Notes: a model not told the origin generated them from the letters alone. A stretch of DNA of 64,000 bases from an uncultured Erythrobacter sp. (GCA_947499505.1 CANMOQ010000002.1:248001-312000), one strand, 5' to 3'; counted from the first letter of the stretch, positions 25,545-35,326 are shown. Numbers and translations are program-made.

Positions 25545-27743
25545 TTACCAGATTTTCACGCGCTCTTCTGGCGGGATGTACATCGCGTTGTCTTCCGTGA
25601 CGCCAAAGGCTTCGTACCAAGCGTCCAGATTGCGCACGACGCCGTTCACCCGGTATTCCTCTGGGCTGTGCGCGCCAGTGCGCAGACGCAGGCGGTAGTT
25701 CTCTTCACGCTGCGCCGAGCGCCAGACCTGCGCCCAAGCGAGGAAGAACCGCTGATCGCCAGTAAAGCCGTCGATCACAGGCACATCTTTGCCTGCAGTG
25801 GCAATCTTATAGGCGCGGTAAGCAAGCGACAGCCCGCCAACATCGCCGATGTTCTCGCCCAAGGTCAAACGGCCATTCACACAGGTTTCTCCCTCGTCGA
25901 ACGGGCAGAACGCGCTGTATTGCGCAACCAAAGCATCGCCGCGCTCATCAAAAGCGGCCCGGTCTTCGTCGGTCCACCAATTGCGCAGCTTGCCGGTGCC
26001 ATCAGACTTGGAGCCCTGGTCGTCGAAACCATGGCCAATCTCGTGACCGATAACCCCGCCAATCGCGCCGTAATTGACCGCAATATCCGCGCTCACGCCA
26101 AAGAATGGCTGCTGCAAAATGGCGGCCGGGAATACGATCTCGTTCTTGGTCGGGTTGTAGTAAGCATTGACCGTCTGCGGGGTCATAAACCACTCGGTCC
26201 GGTCAATCGGCCCGCCCAGCTTGGAGATATTGTCAGCAAGGTTCCAAGCCCCAGCGGCAATCGCATTTTCCAGCGGATTGTCAGCGGTCATCTCAAGACC
26301 GGGATAGGTCTCCAGATTGTCGCGGTAGCCGATCTTAGGATCGAAACTGTCGAGCTTCGCCTTGGCCTCGACCTTGGTCTCCGCGCCCATCCAATCGATC
26401 TCTTCGATGGATTGCGCCATGGCGAGGCGCAGATTGGCCACCAGCTCGTCCATCGCGGCTTTGTTTTCAGCCGGGAAATAGCGCTCGACATAGCTTTTGC
26501 CGACGAGCTCGCCCAAGGCGCCCTCGGTGGCATCAATCGCACGCTTCCAACGTGGGCGCTGCTCTGGCGTGCCGCGCAGTTTCTTGCCAAAGAATTCAAA
26601 GCTCGCCGTGTCGAAACGCGTCGGCAGGACAGCGGAATTGTCCGAGAGGAATTCCTTGATCGTCCACGCCTGCAGGGTCGCCAAATCGGTTTCGGACAGC
26701 ACTTCAAACATGCCGGGCAGGCCTTTACCGATCTTGGCGACGGTTGCCTCGTCCAGACCCAGCTCCTTGATCCGCTCTTCGCTCGGCGGAATGGTACCCA
26801 CGACATAGATCGGCGATTTTGACAGGCCGATTTTGTCCATGATCGCGCCCACCGGAATATCGCCCGCCATGGCGGCCATTTCTTCCTTGGTCACGGCGTT
26901 ATAGGTGAGGTCGCGGTTGCGGCTGACAGTGCGGTCCCACAGCACTTCTTTCGCGAGCCGTTCTTCAAACGCATAAACCGCCGCGGTTGCGCCCGCTGGA
27001 TCGGCATAGCCCGCCTCGCCAAACAGGAAGGTGAGATAGTTCTTATAGAGCTTGATCGTCTCAAGCCCTTTCTCGCTGGTGTCGGTGTAATAATCGCGGT
27101 CTGGCAGACCAATTCCGCCCATGCCAATATAGGCAACATAGCGGTCAGGCTGCTTCGCATCGACGTTCACAAACCCACCGATTGGCGATGCATAGCCAGG
27201 CGATGCCCACAGCATTGCAAGCTCATCAATCGAGCTCGCCGCGATGATTTTGTTGAAATAGGGCTGCGCCGGAGCAAGGCCAGCGGCATCAATCGCTGCG
27301 GTGTCGAGGAAGGCGTTGTGCGCATTCACAATCCGCTGCTCATCATTGCTGAGCGTGGCCGGGTCTTTCGCGACCAGCTCGTCGATCAGAGCCTTCACAT
27401 CGGTTGTGCTTTTCTCGCGCAGCAGATTGAACGCGCCGAAGCGGCTGAATTCTGCTGGCAGCGGGTTCGCATCGAGCCATTTCTGATTGACGTATTTGAA
27501 GAAGTCATCGCCGGGATCAACGTCGGTAGAGATCAGCTGAGGATCAACGCCCCAGGCGCCAAAGCTCATGGTCGGCGTGCTGGGCTCTTGCGCTGCATCG
27601 GCTGCGCCTTCAGCGGCTGTGTCGTCCAGCAGCGTTTCGATACCTGTGTCCGCATGTCCATCATGCGCGCCGCCTGCGAGCGCTGGGTTGGCGCACATCA
27701 AGGCAGAAAGCCCAGCGCTGAGAAGAGCTGTTCGTTTGATCAT
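25545..27743 (-). CDS. M13 family (neprilysin-like) metallopeptidase
   Basis: 732 residues from the ATG ending at 27743; residues 1-23 (MIKRTALLSAGLSALMCANPALA) form a signal peptide, so the enzyme acts in the periplasm or outside. The M13_N domain covers most of the protein (MSFGAWGVDPQLISTDVDPGDDFFKYVNQKWLD near its start). The C-terminal catalytic part contains the zinc motif GHEIGHGFDDQGSKSDG and the third ligand Glu in LTLGENIGDVGGLSLAY. It ends with the family-typical VKIW. It cleaves oligopeptides; the physiological role is unknown. A TTG at 27773 is an alternative start. A CC-ATTGCG-GT-CGCAAT-GG palindrome sits about 85 bases upstream. Confidence 0.94.
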   Translation of the reverse strand: MIKRTALLSAGLSALMCANPALAGGAHDGHADTGIETLLDDTAAEGAADAAQEPSTPTMSFGAWGVDPQLISTDVDPGDDFFKYVNQKWLDANPLPAEFSRFGAFNLLREKSTTDVKALIDELVAKDPATLSNDEQRIVNAHNAFLDTAAIDAAGLAPAQPYFNKIIAASSIDELAMLWASPGYASPIGGFVNVDAKQPDRYVAYIGMGGIGLPDRDYYTDTSEKGLETIKLYKNYLTFLFGEAGYADPAGATAAVYAFEERLAKEVLWDRTVSRNRDLTYNAVTKEEMAAMAGDIPVGAIMDKIGLSKSPIYVVGTIPPSEERIKELGLDEATVAKIGKGLPGMFEVLSETDLATLQAWTIKEFLSDNSAVLPTRFDTASFEFFGKKLRGTPEQRPRWKRAIDATEGALGELVGKSYVERYFPAENKAAMDELVANLRLAMAQSIEEIDWMGAETKVEAKAKLDSFDPKIGYRDNLETYPGLEMTADNPLENAIAAGAWNLADNISKLGGPIDRTEWFMTPQTVNAYYNPTKNEIVFPAAILQQPFFGVSADIAVNYGAIGGVIGHEIGHGFDDQGSKSDGTGKLRNWWTDEDRAAFDERGDALVAQYSAFCPFDEGETCVNGRLTLGENIGDVGGLSLAYRAYKIATAGKDVPVIDGFTGDQRFFLAWAQVWRSAQREENYRLRLRTGAHSPEEYRVNGVVRNLDAWYEAFGVTEDNAMYIPPEERVKIW

Positions 27744-27828
27744 AATACCAGTCCCGTGGTTATCGTTGTTCAAAGTTGTCCTGCATTCTCTTTAAACCGC
27801 GTGGGCAAGCAGAGTCGACGTTTGTCCG

Positions 27829-27842
27829 ATTGCGGTCGCAAT
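27829..27842. promoter_or_regulatory. ATTGCG-GT-CGCAAT palindrome upstream of the M13 peptidase
   Basis: A 6-2-6 inverted repeat, extended by matching CC/GG pairs one base further out, in the 195-base gap between the ABC exporter and the peptidase gene. It could be an operator. Low confidence because short palindromes arise by chance. Confidence 0.3.
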
Positions 27843-27938
27843 TGGTCGATTAGTTGGGGGTGGGGGAGGAGTTTGCGTTCGCACCGCGCCGTGAAACAGA
27901 AATCGTGAAGGGCGCGGGTGGCTACGGCCTACTAGACA

Positions 27939-29819
27939 TTACGCCGCTTGGTTGCTCGCAAACTGGAGCTTGGCGAGCCGCGCATAGAGACCGCCCGCCT
28001 TCACCAAAGCGTCATGCGTGCCTTGCTCGGCAATCTTGCCTTCATCTAGCACGATGATCCGGTCCGCTTTGCGCACGGTCGCCAGCCTGTGAGCGATGAC
28101 CAACGTCGTGCGATCCACCATCAGCTGATCAAGCGCTTGCTGCACCAATTGTTCGCTTTCTGCATCGAGCGCGCTGGTCGCCTCGTCCAGCAACAAGATC
28201 GGCGCATCCCTTAGGAGGGCGCGCGCAATCGCCAAGCGTTGTTGCTGACCACCGGACAGCTGTGTTCCGCCTTCGCCCAAATCCGTGTCGAGACCCTTGG
28301 GCAGATCGCGTAAGAAGCTTTCCGCATTGGCGGCGCGCGCGGCCTCCCAAATCGCGTCATCATCGGCATCCCACCGGCCATAGCGCAGATTGTCGCGGGC
28401 ATTGCCGCTGAACAGCACGCCGTCCTGCGGCACCAATGCCAGCCGCTCACGCAGGTCAGCGGGATCAGCCTTGGTCAGGGGAATCCCGTCTAAGCGGATG
28501 GTGCCGGATTGCGGATCGTAAAACCGCTCAACCAGCTGGAAAATGGTCGACTTGCCCGCACCCGATGGCCCGACAATCGCGACCGTCTCGCCCGGCTCAA
28601 CCTCCAATGTAAAGTCATGCAGTGCGGCCACTTCCAGGCGGCTGGGATATCGGAACGTCACATTGCGAAACGACAGATTGCCGCGCGGCGGCACGGGCAG
28701 GGCCTGCGCGCGCTCTGGGCTGGCAATGATAGGCTTCGCATCAAGCAATTCGGCGAGACGGCTCGCCGCGCCAGCCCCGCGCAATAGGTCACCATACACC
28801 TCTGTCAGCGCGCCGAATGCACCGGCCACCAGACCGCCAGTGATTACAAAGGCGAAGATCGTACCGCCTGAAATAGAGCCATCGCTGACGGCAATTGCGC
28901 CGCGCCACATCAGCAAAGTGATCGCGCCAAAGATCAGCATGATGATGACCGACGTCATTGCCGCGCGGATCATAATCCGCCGCTTGGCCGTGCTGAACGT
29001 CGCCTCCACGGCCTCGCCAAACCGGTCCGCCTCGCGCGCCTCCTGGTTGAAGCTTTGCACGATTTTCATGCCCGCCAGCACTTCAGTCACCATCGCGCCG
29101 ACATCAGCCACGCGGTCCTGGCTGGTGCGCGAGACATTGCGCAGTCGCCGTCCGAACACGGTGATGGGAATGATCACCGCTGGGATCACCAGCATTAGGC
29201 CGAGCGTCATTTGCGGCTGGAGGTAAAACAGCAGCGCCGTGCCGCCAATCGCCATCAGCGTATTGCGCAAGGCAATCGACACCGTGGTGCCGACAACCTG
29301 CTCAATCACCGCCGTATCCGACGTCATCCGGCTGGAGATTTCTTTCGGGCTATTCGCCTCATAGAAACTGGGCGCCTGACGCAGCAGATTGCGCTGAACC
29401 GCGCGGCGAATATCGGCCACCACGCGCTCGCCAATCCAGCTGACGAAGTAAAATCTCAGCGCCGTGCCAATGCCCAGAACAACGACAATCATCAGCAGAT
29501 ATTGGAACGCAGAATTGATCTGTTCGCTGGTCGCCCCACCGCTAAACGCCTCATCAATGATCACTTTGAAGCGCCACGGAATCGCCAGAGTCGCCCCTGC
29601 CGTGATCAGCAAAGCGATCAGCGCCAATGCGACTTGCGTAGGATATTGCGCCGCGGTGGAATAGATCATCCTCAGCGGACGCAGCGATTTTGCCGGTTTA
29701 TCGGCGGGCTCGCCAGCCCCCTCATCCGCGCGCGCTTTGCGCCCACGGCCAAACAGCCCGCGCCTTTGCGGCTGGGCTTCGTCTGCTTGTGTGAGATCCC
29801 CGTCCATCGAACCGTTCAT
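27939..29819 (-). CDS. ABC exporter, fused permease and ATPase (MsbA/ABCB type)
   Basis: A 626-residue half-transporter. A 45-residue charged N-terminus precedes six transmembrane helices (about 60-340), including the coupling-helix region EANSPKEISSRMTSDTAVIEQVVG. The nucleotide-binding domain has Walker A GPSGAGKST, Q-loop LVPQDGVLF, signature LSGGQQQRLAIARAL, Walker B ILLLDEATSALD and the H-loop IAHRLATV. It would act as a homodimer exporting a lipid or hydrophobic compound across the inner membrane; the substrate is not predictable. It is divergent from phaZ, sharing a 240-base gap that contains a 17-bp palindrome. Confidence 0.94.
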   Translation of the reverse strand: MNGSMDGDLTQADEAQPQRRGLFGRGRKARADEGAGEPADKPAKSLRPLRMIYSTAAQYPTQVALALIALLITAGATLAIPWRFKVIIDEAFSGGATSEQINSAFQYLLMIVVVLGIGTALRFYFVSWIGERVVADIRRAVQRNLLRQAPSFYEANSPKEISSRMTSDTAVIEQVVGTTVSIALRNTLMAIGGTALLFYLQPQMTLGLMLVIPAVIIPITVFGRRLRNVSRTSQDRVADVGAMVTEVLAGMKIVQSFNQEAREADRFGEAVEATFSTAKRRIMIRAAMTSVIIMLIFGAITLLMWRGAIAVSDGSISGGTIFAFVITGGLVAGAFGALTEVYGDLLRGAGAASRLAELLDAKPIIASPERAQALPVPPRGNLSFRNVTFRYPSRLEVAALHDFTLEVEPGETVAIVGPSGAGKSTIFQLVERFYDPQSGTIRLDGIPLTKADPADLRERLALVPQDGVLFSGNARDNLRYGRWDADDDAIWEAARAANAESFLRDLPKGLDTDLGEGGTQLSGGQQQRLAIARALLRDAPILLLDEATSALDAESEQLVQQALDQLMVDRTTLVIAHRLATVRKADRIIVLDEGKIAEQGTHDALVKAGGLYARLAKLQFASNQAA

Positions 29820-29901
29820 CTAGGGACAAACCAGCGGGTTTTCACGTGCAAAAATCGCACATTCCCACCGAAACCACCCAAAACCGGTGGAATCGTAAAA
29901 T

Positions 29902-29918
29902 ATTGTGCATTGCACAAT
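29902..29918. promoter_or_regulatory. 17-bp palindrome, candidate PhaR-type site upstream of phaZ
   Basis: ATTGTGCA-T-TGCACAAT, a perfect 8-1-8 inverted repeat, 84 bases upstream of the ABC exporter start and 141 bases before the phaZ start. PhaR regulators of PHA genes are reported to bind TGC/GCA-type palindromes in alphaproteobacteria. A related site (CATTGTG-TG-CACAATG) is at 58590-58605. Confidence 0.5.
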
Positions 29919-30059
29919 TGTTCATAAAGGCCCACCTATACCAAGTTAGCGCCCAGCGAAGAGGCGCCTTCTTTATACGAGTTTTGGCTCGATACGGGTT
30001 CTGGACGGCCCGACGATCTCGGCAGCGACGCTCGCGCTGAGCCACAACAGGGGAACGAC

Positions 30060-31307
30060 TTGCTTTACCACGCCTATGAATTGCAGCGCAGCTGGATGAA
30101 TTCAGTGAGCTCAATCGCATCAATCAGCTCATCGGTTATGGCCAATCCGGCCAATCCCTTTGCCAAAATGGGCATGATGTCGATGACGGCCAATGCGCTC
30201 GACGTGTTCGCCCATGCGACGGCGGATTATGGCAAGCCTGCCTTTGGCATCACCGAGGTCGATGTGGACGGCACGGTCTGGCCGGTGATCGAGGCGACCG
30301 TGGTCAACCGCCCGTTTGGCGATCTCAAACGCTTTCGCCTCGATGGTGTGGATAATGCCGAAGAGAGCACACGCCCGAAAATGCTGATCGTTGCCCCGAT
30401 GAGCGGCCATTACGCCACTCTGCTTCGCGGCACGGTGGAGCGGATGCTGCAGAAGTTTGAGGTCTACATCACCGATTGGGCCGATGCGAAGACCGTGCCC
30501 CTGCACGAGGGGCATTTCGACCTCGACACGTATATCGATTACCTCACCGAATTTCTGGAATACATCGAAGCGGTGAAGCCGGGCCAGCGCCCGCATATGC
30601 TCGCCGTGTGCCAGCCCTCGGTCCCCGCCTTTGCGACGACCGCGCTGATGAACCAGCACAAATCCCCCGCTGCGCCAGCCACACTCACCATGATGGGCGG
30701 GCCTATCGACACGCGCGAAAGCCCGACCAGCGTCAATGATCACGCGATGAAGCGACCGATCGAATGGTTCCGCAATTCTGTGATCGCCACCGTGCCGATG
30801 AAATATCGCGGTGCCGGGCGTAAGGTTTATCCCGGCTTTATGCAGCTGTCCGCGTTCATGAGCATGAACCTGCAAAGCCACATGATGAGCCATTACGAGA
30901 TGTTCAAACATCTGACCGCTGGCGACGATGACAGCGCGAATGCGACCAAGGATTTCTACGACGAATACCGCGCCGTGTGCGATATGACGGCGGAGTTTTA
31001 CCTCCAGACGGTCGAGGAAGTGTTCCAGAAGCACTCGATCCCGAACGGTACGTTTGAGCATAAAGGCGAAGTTGTCGATCTGACCCAGATTACTGACACC
31101 GCTTTGCTCGCCATCGAAGGCGAGCGCGATGACATTTCAGGGATCGGCCAGACCAAGGCTGCGCTGAAACTGGCGACTGGCCTGTCCGAGAAAAAGAAGC
31201 GCTACTACATGGCCGAGGGCGCCGGGCACTACGGCATCTTCAACGGCAGCCGCTGGCGCACAAAAGTCGCACCGGTGGTGGAAGAGTTTGTGGCGGCGCA
31301 TAGTTGA
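30060..31307 (+). CDS. phaZ: Intracellular polyhydroxyalkanoate depolymerase
   Basis: 415 residues starting at a TTG (30060) with AGGGGA five bases upstream; the N-terminus MLYHAYELQRSW is the usual start of this family, supporting the rare start codon. It has an alpha/beta-hydrolase fold with PRPKMLIVAPMSGHYATLLRGTVERML, DWADAKTVPLHEGHFDLDTYIDYL, and the VCQPSVPAFA segment where family members carry a Cys nucleophile in place of the usual Ser. It degrades storage granules to hydroxybutyrate units in the cytoplasm. It fits with phaB, two thiolases and a hotdog hydratase elsewhere in the window; phaC is not present. Confidence 0.92.
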   Translation: MLYHAYELQRSWMNSVSSIASISSSVMANPANPFAKMGMMSMTANALDVFAHATADYGKPAFGITEVDVDGTVWPVIEATVVNRPFGDLKRFRLDGVDNAEESTRPKMLIVAPMSGHYATLLRGTVERMLQKFEVYITDWADAKTVPLHEGHFDLDTYIDYLTEFLEYIEAVKPGQRPHMLAVCQPSVPAFATTALMNQHKSPAAPATLTMMGGPIDTRESPTSVNDHAMKRPIEWFRNSVIATVPMKYRGAGRKVYPGFMQLSAFMSMNLQSHMMSHYEMFKHLTAGDDDSANATKDFYDEYRAVCDMTAEFYLQTVEEVFQKHSIPNGTFEHKGEVVDLTQITDTALLAIEGERDDISGIGQTKAALKLATGLSEKKKRYYMAEGAGHYGIFNGSRWRTKVAPVVEEFVAAHS

Positions 31308-31362
31308 TAGAGTGGCGGACGGTCGTTGAGGAGAAACGTTCTCTGCTAATAAAGCTGCCGCG

Positions 31363-32244
31363 TTACGACTTGGGGCATCCCATTTGCACCGCGCTGGTCG
31401 CGATGGATTTTTCGGAGCGTTTCACCCGCTCGATAATCGCAGCGAGTGAAGAGGCGTCTGGTCCGCTGATTGAGCCCTGATTTTTCGGCTGCTGACTTTC
31501 CTTAGATAGCACCCAAAGCCATGAACGAAAAAGCCCCACTTCCATCTCCAACAGGTTGATACTGCTGCAATACAGCCTGCCCTTTGCTTTTCGCTCATCT
31601 GCCTTTTTCAGGCTTGCCTTTATGGATGGGAAGTACTCCTCCACTTTCTCTTTGCTATCAGCGCAGCAGCCAATGCGTCCGACCAAGCGGTTGTAAGACG
31701 CCTCAATGCTATCAATCTCCGCTGCAAGATCACTGATCCAATTGGCGCCAGCGACCTGCCGGTTTGAAGGCATAGGCTTGGCCGGCTCCCCTGCGGGAGT
31801 GCTGCTCTGCCCAGGTGCAGCAGTGAGCTTGCGAAACTCCTGCGGGGCGATCCGCGCGATATACTGCCCAGCAATCTCGGAACCGCCCCGATAGGCAATC
31901 TTAAACATCTGCAAGGGCTGGCGAATGGATCGCGGATTGCGGACGAGATTGACCCGACCCCACTGAAAAGCAAGCCGCGGATTGTCTTGATAGCTAGCGA
32001 ATGCACGGTGGCAATAAACATAGGCGGCGTCGTTAGCGACCTCTGCATCCGAGGCGACACCTGTAACATTGTCTGGCTTCATCGGGTCCATTGGATGCGC
32101 CGCATACTTATCGCACCCGGCAACGGCCTCGTCAGGCTTTAGAGTTTGCCAATCAGGTACTTCAGGCGTCTGCGACGAGGCCGGTGAAGCAACGAATTGG
32201 GCTGATACGATCAGACCAAGCGCAAGAGTTCGAAAACGCAACAT
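31363..32244 (-). CDS. Secreted hypothetical protein with a Sel1/TPR-like N-terminal segment
   Basis: 293 residues; signal peptide at 1-24 (RTLALGLIVSAQFVASPASSQ). After it comes a segment (CDKYAAHPMDP..., YVYCHRAFASYQDNPRLAFQWGRVNLV) resembling the N-terminal part of Sel1-type TPR proteins. Then comes a linker rich in Pro and Ser, and a helical region with Cys pairs (GCCADS, YCSS) that could form disulphides in the periplasm. I do not recognise a full domain and assign no function. It is convergent with phaZ. Its codon use looks less GC-biased than its neighbours, which may mean recent arrival, but I have not measured this. Confidence 0.65.
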   Translation of the reverse strand: MLRFRTLALGLIVSAQFVASPASSQTPEVPDWQTLKPDEAVAGCDKYAAHPMDPMKPDNVTGVASDAEVANDAAYVYCHRAFASYQDNPRLAFQWGRVNLVRNPRSIRQPLQMFKIAYRGGSEIAGQYIARIAPQEFRKLTAAPGQSSTPAGEPAKPMPSNRQVAGANWISDLAAEIDSIEASYNRLVGRIGCCADSKEKVEEYFPSIKASLKKADERKAKGRLYCSSINLLEMEVGLFRSWLWVLSKESQQPKNQGSISGPDASSLAAIIERVKRSEKSIATSAVQMGCPKS

Positions 32245-32366
32245 GTAGCTTTGGATATTAAGCTAAACTTTATCGATAACAACCGACTTTGCTGGAGTCC
32301 GCGAGCGACCACGCCTTATAGCGAACGGTTGTGCGATGCATGAGACAATCGCTTGCGTACGCATTC

Positions 32367-32960
32367 TCATTGCTTCGGCGTCCTGAAAAACAGCCGCTTG
32401 ATCACCCGCCGCGCCCACAACAGTAGCAAGACGACCAGCACCAGCAGCACCAGCGCGATCCCGCCTGCCACCAGCGGATATTCGTACGCAACATAGAGCA
32501 AACCCACGGTCGCGACGTCCTCTGCGCTGGAGGCCATCACATTGCTGACCGGCTCGGGTGAAGTGTTGACCACGGCGCGCGCGCTCGCCTTGCCGCCATG
32601 CGCCAGAAAGCTCGCCCCGCCGCCCAGCAGAAACGCGACGACCTGCATCGCCGGGTCCGAGGGATCGACAATCGCCAGCGCCAGCAGTGCCCCGCCAACC
32701 GGTCGCACCAAGGTGTGAACCGTGTCCCAGATGCTATCGAGCCACATCACCTTGTCGGCGAAGAACTCCGCCAACGCACCAAGCGCGGCAATGCCCATCA
32801 CCCAAGGGTTTTCGAGCACGCCAAGGCTTGAAAGATGCTCTGGGATCGGAATCGCATCGAGCCGCATCGCAAGCCCCGTTGCGAACACGCAAAGATAAAG
32901 CCGCCAGCCGCTCAAAAGGCTGACACTCCCCGCAATCCCGATGATTTCCATGATGCCCAT
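32367..32960 (-). CDS. DUF4126 family membrane protein
   Basis: 197 residues with about five hydrophobic segments: MEIIGIAGSVSLLSGWRLYLCVFATGLAMRL at the start, then a charged stretch, and helices ending VAGGIALVLLVLVVLLLLWARR before a basic tail. The pattern matches DUF4126, a family of small polytopic proteins of unknown function. A longer frame runs back to 34010, but that part overlaps the PD40 gene antisense and is not credible. The start is either the ATG ending at 32960 or the one ending at 32951. It is divergent from the PD40 lipoprotein gene. Confidence 0.75.
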   Translation of the reverse strand: MGIMEIIGIAGSVSLLSGWRLYLCVFATGLAMRLDAIPIPEHLSSLGVLENPWVMGIAALGALAEFFADKVMWLDSIWDTVHTLVRPVGGALLALAIVDPSDPAMQVVAFLLGGGASFLAHGGKASARAVVNTSPEPVSNVMASSAEDVATVGLLYVAYEYPLVAGGIALVLLVLVVLLLLWARRVIKRLFFRTPKQ

Positions 32961-33119
32961 GTTCGCAAGGATGCAATGTAAATATCCGCGCCGCAACCCC
33001 GCCATCGCGGGGATGGCAGGAAACGATGATACGGTGATCGAGAAACATCTCCACTTGGTCCTTTCGCAATGGATCGGACTTCGACACCATGCGAGCGTTC
33101 GGGAACACGGGAGAGCCGG

Positions 33120-33986
33120 ATGAAACCGCCAATAATGATTTTCAGTGCATTGCTCGCCATCGCTTCGGCGGCCTGTACTCCCGAGCCAAAGACCGAACTT
33201 GCTCAGACCGAGGTCAAAGTAATGGGCCAAGCGCCACCCGGTGACGTTCCGGAATTGCTCGCACCTGGACTGGTTTCGACCAGCAATCTCGAAGGCCTTG
33301 CTGCGTTCTCTCCCGACCTGAAAGAACTCTATTTCATCCGGCAAGAGACGGGCAGCCGCCCAGGCTATGTTGTCTTGCAGAACAAAAGCGACCGCTTGGA
33401 GACCGCGCCTGTCGAAACTACAGACGGCCTTGGTGAAGTGTTCATCTCCACAGACGGCCAGACGATGTATCTCGGCAATGAGTATCGCACTCGAACGCCC
33501 GATGGCTGGTCGGAAAAGCAGAGTCTGGGGTCCGCTCTTGAACAATACCCCATCATGCGGCTCACAGCGTCTGACGCCGGGACCTACGTTTTCGACGAGC
33601 AGGATGAATTCGGCAAATTGCGCTATTCCCGCGTGATCGATGGCGTCCGCGAGGCGCCGCAGACCTTTAATGACAACATCAACAGTGGCACGTTCACGTC
33701 CCATCCGTTCATCGCCCCCGATGAGAGCTATTTGATCTTTGACAGCCAGCGCGATGGTGGCTTCGGATCCTCCGATCTCTACATCAGCTTCAGCGAGGAG
33801 GACGGATCGTGGGGCCCGGCGATGAACTTGGGCGACACTATCAATACCGAGTTCGACGACATCTTCGGAAGCGTCACCGCTGACGGGCGATATTTCGTCT
33901 TCCAGACCATCAACCTGGACGAGCCGCGATCGGATATCTTCTGGGTGGATGCCGCGTTTATCAAATCCCTCAGGCAGAGCCGCTAG
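33120..33986 (+). CDS. Lipoprotein with TolB-like (PD40) beta-propeller repeats
   Basis: 288 residues from the ATG at 33120 (GGGAG upstream); lipobox SAAC at about residue 18. The body has PD40/TolB-type blades: GLAAFSPDLKELYFIRQ, GEVFISTDGQTMYLGNEY, SHPFIAPDESYLIFDSQRDGG, GSVTADGRYFVFQT. Such propellers often mediate protein or ligand contacts at the envelope. The function is unknown. It is terminated by a shared bidirectional hairpin at 34015-34048. Confidence 0.8.
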   Translation: MKPPIMIFSALLAIASAACTPEPKTELAQTEVKVMGQAPPGDVPELLAPGLVSTSNLEGLAAFSPDLKELYFIRQETGSRPGYVVLQNKSDRLETAPVETTDGLGEVFISTDGQTMYLGNEYRTRTPDGWSEKQSLGSALEQYPIMRLTASDAGTYVFDEQDEFGKLRYSRVIDGVREAPQTFNDNINSGTFTSHPFIAPDESYLIFDSQRDGGFGSSDLYISFSEEDGSWGPAMNLGDTINTEFDDIFGSVTADGRYFVFQTINLDEPRSDIFWVDAAFIKSLRQSR

Positions 33987-34014
33987 GCCGGCGGACATTC
34001 TCCCAACCACCGAA

Positions 34015-34048
34015 AAAGGCGGCGCAGGATTTCTCCGACGCCGCCTTT
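34015..34048. terminator. Bidirectional intrinsic terminator
   Basis: Perfect 10-bp stem AAAGGCGGCG (34015-34024) / CGCCGCCTTT (34039-34048) between the convergent PD40 lipoprotein and thiolase genes. On the minus strand the stem is followed by five T; on the plus strand by a short T-rich run. Confidence 0.7.
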
Positions 34049-34071
34049 CCTAATTTCAAAGCGCTCGAGGC

Positions 34072-35250
34072 TTAAAACACCTCAAACATGCCCGCTGCGC
34101 CCATGCCGCCGCCGACGCACATGGTGACGACGACATATTTCGCGCCGCGGCGCTTGCCTTCGATCAGTGCGTGGCCGGTGCAGCGTGCGCCGGTCATACC
34201 GTATGGGTGACCGATTGAGATCGAGCCGCCATTGACGTTGAGGATGTCGTTATCAATGCCGAGCTTGTCGCGGCAGTAGAGCACCTGAACGGCGAAGGCT
34301 TCGTTAAGCTCCCACAGGCCGACGTCTTCCATCTTGATGCCGGTTTGCTTGAGCAATTTCGGGATCGCATAGACCGGGCCAATGCCCATTTCGTCAGGCT
34401 CCGTACCCGCAACCGCCATGCCGACATAACGGCCGAGTGGTTGAAGACCCTTTTGCTCAGCGAGCTTGGCTTCCATCAGGACGCTGGCCGAAGAACCATC
34501 GGACAGCTGCGAGGCGTTACCGGCGGTGATCACCTTGTCTGGGCCCATCACTGGGTTCAGCGATTGCAGGCCTTCGATGGTGGTCGATGGGCGGTTGCCC
34601 TCGTCCTTGGTCAGCGTGTGCTCGACCTGGCTGATTTCACCGGTTGCCTTGTCCTTCACCATCATGGTGGTGGTGACAGGGACGATCTCGTCATCGAACT
34701 TGCCCGCTTCTTGTCCAGCGGCGGTGCGCATCTGCGATTGCAGCGCGTATTCGTCTTGCGCTTCGCGGCTGATGCCATAGCGCGCGGCAACCGTTTCAGC
34801 GGTGCCGAGCATCGGCATGTAAACGTCTTTGTGCATCGCGATCAGAGAGGGATCAGGCGCGACACGCATTTCCGGGGTCTGGACCATTGAGATGGAATCC
34901 TGACCGCCGCCGACGACGACATCCATATTGTCGACAATAATCTGTTTCGCCGCGGTGCTGATCGCCATCAGGCCTGAAGAACACTGACGGTCGATGGTTT
35001 GCGCAGCGACAGACACGGGTGCGCCGCCGCGAAGAGCGACCTGACGGCCAATATTGCCGGCCTGCGTGCCCTGGGTAAGGACTGCGCCCCACACGACGTC
35101 GTCGATTTCAGCGGCGTCAATGCCGGCGCGCTCAACGGCGGGTTTGAACGAAGCGGCACCAAGGGTGGCGCCAGGGGTGGCATTGAAGCCGCCCTTGTAA
35201 GCCCGGCCAATTGGGGTTCGGGCGGTGGAGACGATGACTGCGTCACGCAT
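34072..35250 (-). CDS. Acetyl-CoA C-acyltransferase (thiolase, FadA-like)
   Basis: 392 residues. Active-site residues: Cys90 in [11 protein letters not shown], His348 in [12 protein letters not shown], Cys378 in [22 protein letters not shown] and [16 protein letters not shown] are also present. It shares the thiolase fold with the enzyme at 19001 but is clearly a separate paralogue. It is downstream of a MaoC-type hydratase gene on the same strand (76-base gap), so a role in fatty-acid oxidation or in supplying PHA monomers is likely. The direction of catalysis cannot be read from sequence. Confidence 0.95.
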   Translation of the reverse strand: MRDAVIVSTARTPIGRAYKGGFNATPGATLGAASFKPAVERAGIDAAEIDDVVWGAVLTQGTQAGNIGRQVALRGGAPVSVAAQTIDRQCSSGLMAISTAAKQIIVDNMDVVVGGGQDSISMVQTPEMRVAPDPSLIAMHKDVYMPMLGTAETVAARYGISREAQDEYALQSQMRTAAGQEAGKFDDEIVPVTTTMMVKDKATGEISQVEHTLTKDEGNRPSTTIEGLQSLNPVMGPDKVITAGNASQLSDGSSASVLMEAKLAEQKGLQPLGRYVGMAVAGTEPDEMGIGPVYAIPKLLKQTGIKMEDVGLWELNEAFAVQVLYCRDKLGIDNDILNVNGGSISIGHPYGMTGARCTGHALIEGKRRGAKYVVVTMCVGGGMGAAGMFEVF

Positions 35251-35326
35251 GGGAGATTCCTTAAATTATGATGTCAGTGCCGCCCGTGCTCGGGCCGCAT
35301 CTTGGGGTGTTTGTGTCTGGGTCTGA

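Noticed and set aside
27318..27908. 196-residue plus-strand frame across the start of the M13 peptidase
   Set aside because: Antisense to the peptidase N-terminal domain; no motif or ribosome-binding support.
31329..31343. GAGAA-ACG-TTCTC hairpin between phaZ and the convergent gene as a terminator
   Set aside because: Five-base stem with a weak tail; not convincing.
32961..34010. N-terminal extension of the DUF4126 frame (350 residues)
   Set aside because: It is antisense to the PD40 lipoprotein gene and unlike any membrane protein N-terminus; the frame happens to stay open.
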